A DNA stretch of 8,302 nucleotides, from positions 1 through 8,302 of the forward strand of contig CAIKXH010000120.1 in NCBI GenBank assembly GCA_903831335.1, in the 5' to 3' direction. Positions 5,372 through 8,302 of the stretch are shown piece after piece (position 1 is the stretch's first letter; the number at the start of each line of letters is the position of its first letter). The translations under genes and the position numbers were made by a program. Origin of the DNA: Candidatus Uhrbacteria bacterium. Its GTDB lineage: Bacteria > Patescibacteriota > Patescibacteriia > UBA9934 > GWF2-40-263. The notes below the pieces were generated by a model. The model made no database searches. It was not told the DNA's origin and saw only the letters and a program-made list of their open reading frames with translations.

Positions 5372-7363
5372 ATGAGCATATCAATGTATGCAATCGGCGC
5401 AAGTTTACTTGCACTTATCTACGGAGCCTTTTTAATTCAATGGATTTTAAAACTCCCTGCAGGTGAAGGAAAAATGAAAGGAATTGCTCTTGCAATTCAA
5501 GAAGGAGCAAATGCCTACATGGCTCGCCAATACAAAATGATTGGCGCAATCGGTGGAGTTGTTTTCGTCATTCTCGCCTTCACATTAGGATGGACTCTCG
5601 CGATTGGTTTCTTAGTAGGAGCCGTTCTCTCTGGTCTTGCTGGTTACATCGGAATGTCTGTTTCTGTACGCGCAAACGTTCGCACAACAGAAGCTGCTAA
5701 GTCCGGATTGTCCGCAGCTATGGATGTTGCTGTGCGCGGAGGAGTTGTCACAGGACTTTTCGTTGTTGGACTTGCCCTCTTGGGTGTTACCGTCTTTTAC
5801 ATGATCACTCAAGATATCCAAGCTCTTATTGGTCTTGGATTCGGAGGATCACTCATCTCTGTCTTTGCTCGCTTGGGTGGAGGAATCTTCACAAAGGCTG
5901 CAGACGTTGGTGCTGACCTTGTTGGAAAAACAGAAGCAGGAATTCCAGAAGATGACCCACGCAACCCAGCTGTTATTGCAGACAACGTAGGAGACAACGT
6001 TGGAGACTGTGCCGGAATGGCCGCTGACCTCTTTGAAACATACGCTGTAACATCTGTTGCTGCTATGTTGCTCGGAGCTCTCACCTTCTCAAACAATGCC
6101 TCAGTTATCATGTATCCAATTGCTCTTGGTGCAGTTGCTATCGTAACTTCAATCGTTGGAACATTCTTTGTAAAAATCGGAAAAGATGGAAACATCATGA
6201 ACGCTCTTTATAAAGGTCTTGCTGTTTCAGGTGTTCTTGCTGCTATTGGTTTTTACCCAATCACAAAAATACTTCTTGCAAACATTGATGGTTTAAACAC
6301 CATGAATGTTTACTACTCAGCTCTTGTTGGACTCGCAATTACCGCAGCCATGATTCTCATTACAGAATTTTACACAGGAACAAATCACCAACCTGTAAAA
6401 GATCTTGCTGCTGCTTCTGAATCTGGACACGGAACAAACATCATTGCAGGTCTTGCTCTCTCAATGAAATCCACAGCTTACCCAGTTCTTACAATTGTTG
6501 TTGGAATCTTGGCAGCTTATCAACTTTCTGGCCTCTACGGAGTTGCGATCGCCGCTATGGCAATGCTTTCTCTTACAGGAATTGTTGTCGCGATTGACGC
6601 TTTTGGTCCGATCACAGACAACGCAGGTGGAATCGCTGAGATGGCAGATCTTGGAGAAGACGTTCGTAACGTTACAGACCCATTAGACGCTGTTGGAAAC
6701 ACCACAAAGGCTGTTACAAAAGCCTACGCAATTGGTTCTGCTGGTCTTGCAGCAATCGTGCTCTTTGGAGATTACGTTCATGCCATTTCAGCAAAAGGAG
6801 TCCTTATCGTTTTCGAAATTTCTGATCCGTACGTTCTCTCAGGTCTTTTCCTTGGAGGAATCGTAACTTATCTATTCGCAGCTCTCGCAATGGAATCTGT
6901 TGGAAAGGCCGCTGGTTCTGTTGTTGAAGAAGTACGTCGTCAATTCCGTGAAATTCCTGGAATCATGGACGGAACAGGTAAACCTGATTACGCAAAAGCA
7001 GTGGACATTGTGACAAAGGCTGCCATCAATTACATGATTGCACCATCACTCCTTGCTGTGTTTGCTCCAATCGTTGTCGGATTCGTTCTTGGGCCAAAAG
7101 CTCTTGGAGGACTCTTGATCGGAGCGATTGTGACAGGACTCTTCATGGCAATCTCTATGACAACAGGTGGTGGAGCTTGGGACAATGCAAAGAAATATAT
7201 TGAATCTGGTAACTACGGTGGAAAAGGATCAAGTGCTCACAAAGCTGCTGTCACAGGTGACACAGTTGGAGATCCATACAAAGACACAGCTGGTCCTGCA
7301 ATCAACCCAATGATCAAAATTTTGAACATTGTCGCATTGCTCATCATCGGCTTCTTGGTCTAG
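5372..7363 (+). CDS. hppA: K+-independent proton-pumping membrane pyrophosphatase
   Basis: HppA hydrolyses cytoplasmic pyrophosphate and uses the energy to pump ions across the membrane. At 663 residues it is normal for the bacterial family and has many hydrophobic segments (about 16 expected). The pyrophosphate/Mg site is complete. DVGADLVGK (178-186) and [20 protein letters not shown] (193-212) supply the Asp cluster; further conserved Asp sit in [12 protein letters not shown] (409-420), and the C-terminal [14 protein letters not shown] (629-642) is intact. The subtype site reads GNTTKAVT (442-449): Lys446 and Thr449 occupy the positions that are Ala and Gly in K+-dependent enzymes, so this is predicted to be K+-independent, a class known to pump protons. 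The ATG at 5372 is the first start after the promoter. The gene stands alone and ends at a strong terminator. Uniform codon choice suggests good expression. Physiologically it would recycle pyrophosphate from biosynthesis into a proton gradient. Confidence 0.97.
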   Translation: MSISMYAIGASLLALIYGAFLIQWILKLPAGEGKMKGIALAIQEGANAYMARQYKMIGAIGGVVFVILAFTLGWTLAIGFLVGAVLSGLAGYIGMSVSVRANVRTTEAAKSGLSAAMDVAVRGGVVTGLFVVGLALLGVTVFYMITQDIQALIGLGFGGSLISVFARLGGGIFTKAADVGADLVGKTEAGIPEDDPRNPAVIADNVGDNVGDCAGMAADLFETYAVTSVAAMLLGALTFSNNASVIMYPIALGAVAIVTSIVGTFFVKIGKDGNIMNALYKGLAVSGVLAAIGFYPITKILLANIDGLNTMNVYYSALVGLAITAAMILITEFYTGTNHQPVKDLAAASESGHGTNIIAGLALSMKSTAYPVLTIVVGILAAYQLSGLYGVAIAAMAMLSLTGIVVAIDAFGPITDNAGGIAEMADLGEDVRNVTDPLDAVGNTTKAVTKAYAIGSAGLAAIVLFGDYVHAISAKGVLIVFEISDPYVLSGLFLGGIVTYLFAALAMESVGKAAGSVVEEVRRQFREIPGIMDGTGKPDYAKAVDIVTKAAINYMIAPSLLAVFAPIVVGFVLGPKALGGLLIGAIVTGLFMAISMTTGGGAWDNAKKYIESGNYGGKGSSAHKAAVTGDTVGDPYKDTAGPAINPMIKILNIVALLIIGFLV

Positions 7364-7369
7364 TTTATA

Positions 7370-7406
7370 AAAATCGACTCATCACGTGGTGAGTCGATTT
7401 TATTTT
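7370..7406 (+). terminator. Intrinsic terminator of hppA
   Basis: A 14-base stem (7370-7383 with 7388-7401, one T-G pair) closes the loop ACGT and ends in T-rich sequence to 7406. It starts six bases after the hppA TAG. The A-run on its left side means it could also work on the minus strand. Confidence 0.9.
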
Positions 7407-7410
7407 ACAG

Positions 7411-7440
7411 AAATAAAAAAACACCCGAACGTTTCGGATG
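7411..7440 (-). terminator. Intrinsic terminator of the downstream minus-strand gene
   Basis: Read on the minus strand, CATCCGAA (7440-7433) pairs with TTCGGGTG (7429-7422) around the three-base loop ACG, with one U-G pair, and runs into seven T and then an AT tail. It lies ten bases after the stop of the gene ending at 7450. The G-U pair works only in the minus-strand RNA, which fixes the direction. Confidence 0.85.
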
Positions 7441-7449
7441 TAAGAGATT

Positions 7450-8302
7450 CTATTCACCGAGTTCAGCAAGCTGAGCTTGGAGTTGACGCATCTGTTGCTC
7501 GATCGCTTCACGCTGCTTACGCTTGTAAGCCTTGATGTCGAGTTGTGTCTGTTGAAGTTCTGCCACACACTCATCAAAAACCTTTTGGGCTTGTTCGAGT
7601 GCTTCTACTGCACTGTTTACGGCGTCTTGCTGACGCAGTTCCTTTGCTTTGAGATCTTCGATCGACATTTCGGAACGAGTTTCCATTTCTACACCCTCCT
7701 GGGTTTCTACTACGGGCATGATTGAGACCTCTTCGACGACACCATCCGATTTTTCTTCAACGGGCTTGTCGACCATGTCGGGCTCAACTGGTGTAGCAAC
7801 CACATCGGGCACGACGGGTGTAGCAACCGGCTGAATACTCGATTGAACATAAGGAACGTATGACTTAGGCGCGTATGCTGCAATTTCTTCCAAGTCCTTT
7901 CGCCACTGATCAAGAGATACTTTTCTGTTTGGCACACGTTCGAACTTCGAGAGTTCGCTCGTAATCCTCTTCAGCACAAAGCCAAATTCATGCGCCTTCG
8001 TGAAATCAATGGTCCATTTTGCACCTTTTGATTTTCCTTCCTGATGGAGAAATCCGTGTTCGCGCAGTCCAACAGCAAATGTTGCCGTCATTGCCTTCAT
8101 CAAAGAACCCCGAAAGGTTCCTTCGGCGATTTGGAGCAAAACAATCGCGTGAGACGGATGGCATTTGACCAACCACTTCTGACAAAACGTTTCCGGAACA
8201 ACCGCGATCACATCTGGTTCTGGAGAAAGAATTGGAGCGCTCGCTTGCACAACCACCTCCTTTTCCTTCTTGTGCTGAACAGGATCTTTCTTTTCCTGAA
8301 AC
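7450..8302 (-). CDS. Unknown protein with V/P/D repeat linker and C-terminal coiled coil
   Basis: I do not recognise this protein. The frame is open from the TAG at 7450-7452 to the right edge (283 visible residues), so it may be 5'-truncated. Alternatively it starts at the GTG at 8250, which has an AGGAGG five bases upstream; that A/G-rich stretch also reads as a natural Lys/Glu segment, so it is not decisive. In visible-fragment numbering, residues about 38-116 look globular, helix followed by a possible beta-wing (GFLHQEGKSKGAKWTID), perhaps a winged-helix fold. A linker holds three 9-residue units (VATPVVPDV, VATPVEPDM, VDKPVEEKS; 159-185). Residues about 213-281 form a strongly charged Gln/Glu/Lys/Leu coiled coil. 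No signal peptide, membrane segment or enzyme motif is visible. Base composition looks richer in G and C than neighbouring genes. It could be a DNA-binding or scaffold protein, but no function can be assigned. Confidence 0.78.
   Translation of the reverse strand, partial: FQEKKDPVQHKKEKEVVVQASAPILSPEPDVIAVVPETFCQKWLVKCHPSHAIVLLQIAEGTFRGSLMKAMTATFAVGLREHGFLHQEGKSKGAKWTIDFTKAHEFGFVLKRITSELSKFERVPNRKVSLDQWRKDLEEIAAYAPKSYVPYVQSSIQPVATPVVPDVVATPVEPDMVDKPVEEKSDGVVEEVSIMPVVETQEGVEMETRSEMSIEDLKAKELRQQDAVNSAVEALEQAQKVFDECVAELQQTQLDIKAYKRKQREAIEQQMRQLQAQLAELGE
7790..7828. repeat. 27-base in-frame repeat within the unknown gene
   Basis: The 12-mer GGTGTAGCAACC occurs at 7790-7801 and 7817-7828, exactly 27 bases apart. 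It encodes two adjacent 9-residue V/P/D-rich units in the linker of the minus-strand gene, with a third, diverged unit next to them. This points to recent internal duplication of the linker. Confidence 0.7.

Noticed and set aside
5809..6198. Minus-strand reading frame of 129 residues inside hppA
   Set aside because: It is antisense to the catalytic motif region of hppA, and its Ser/Pro/Ala-rich product reflects the codon bias of the real gene.
7790..7828. Short repeat as a CRISPR array or attachment site
   Set aside because: The period is exactly nine codons inside a coding frame and there are only two good copies, so it is a protein repeat.

Overview
The window reads like a stretch of chromosome from a small-genome, AT-rich bacterium. 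The best guess is a member of the Candidate Phyla Radiation (Patescibacteria, Parcubacteria-like). This is an inference, resting on the short DksA/TraR-type zinc-finger protein with the DSEDENASE motif, the membrane-anchored LysM/M23 hydrolase, the ComM-type ATPase, the K+-independent proton-pumping pyrophosphatase, and mostly Shine-Dalgarno-poor starts behind U-rich leaders. The standard genetic code fits: TGA ends the zinc-finger gene and no gene has an in-frame TGA, which argues against the UGA-recoding CPR lineages. No mobile element, CRISPR array, tRNA or rRNA was seen.

Layout. Positions 1-823 hold the 3' end of an unrecognised plus-strand gene. About 580 bases without a protein gene follow. 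They begin with a phased cluster of DnaA-box-like 9-mers (826-876), which could be a replication-origin element or a DnaA-controlled site. Next comes a complete-looking, independent RNA transcription unit (promoter 947-975, structured RNA about 982-1345, UUCG-loop terminator 1323-1345). The RNA matches no class I can recognise by eye and is the most interesting item here. From 1357 an extended -10 promoter drives a two-gene operon: a DksA/TraR-type regulator overlapping lspA (signal peptidase II) by four bases. A new promoter (2272-2299) then fires almost directly into a strong hairpin plus U-tract (2310-2347), just upstream of comM (2359-3876).

The comM gene runs tail-to-tail, with overlapping stop codons, into a minus-strand membrane-anchored LysM/LysM/M23 peptidoglycan hydrolase (3873-5120). 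A compact divergent intergenic region with good promoters for both directions separates that gene from hppA (5372-7363), which encodes a membrane pyrophosphatase. Its residues K446/T449 mark it as the K+-independent, H+-pumping type. Two terminators, one for each direction (7370-7440), divide hppA from a minus-strand gene of unknown function that is still open at the right edge (7450-8302). That last gene has a globular N-terminal part, a Val/Pro/Asp repeat linker and a C-terminal coiled coil, and looks more GC-rich than its neighbours.

Together the recognisable genes cover transcription control (DksA/TraR), lipoprotein maturation (LspA), processing of imported DNA (ComM), cell-wall remodelling (M23) and membrane energisation from pyrophosphate (HppA). 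They do not form one pathway. Apart from the zinc-finger gene-lspA pair, each gene appears to be its own transcription unit.
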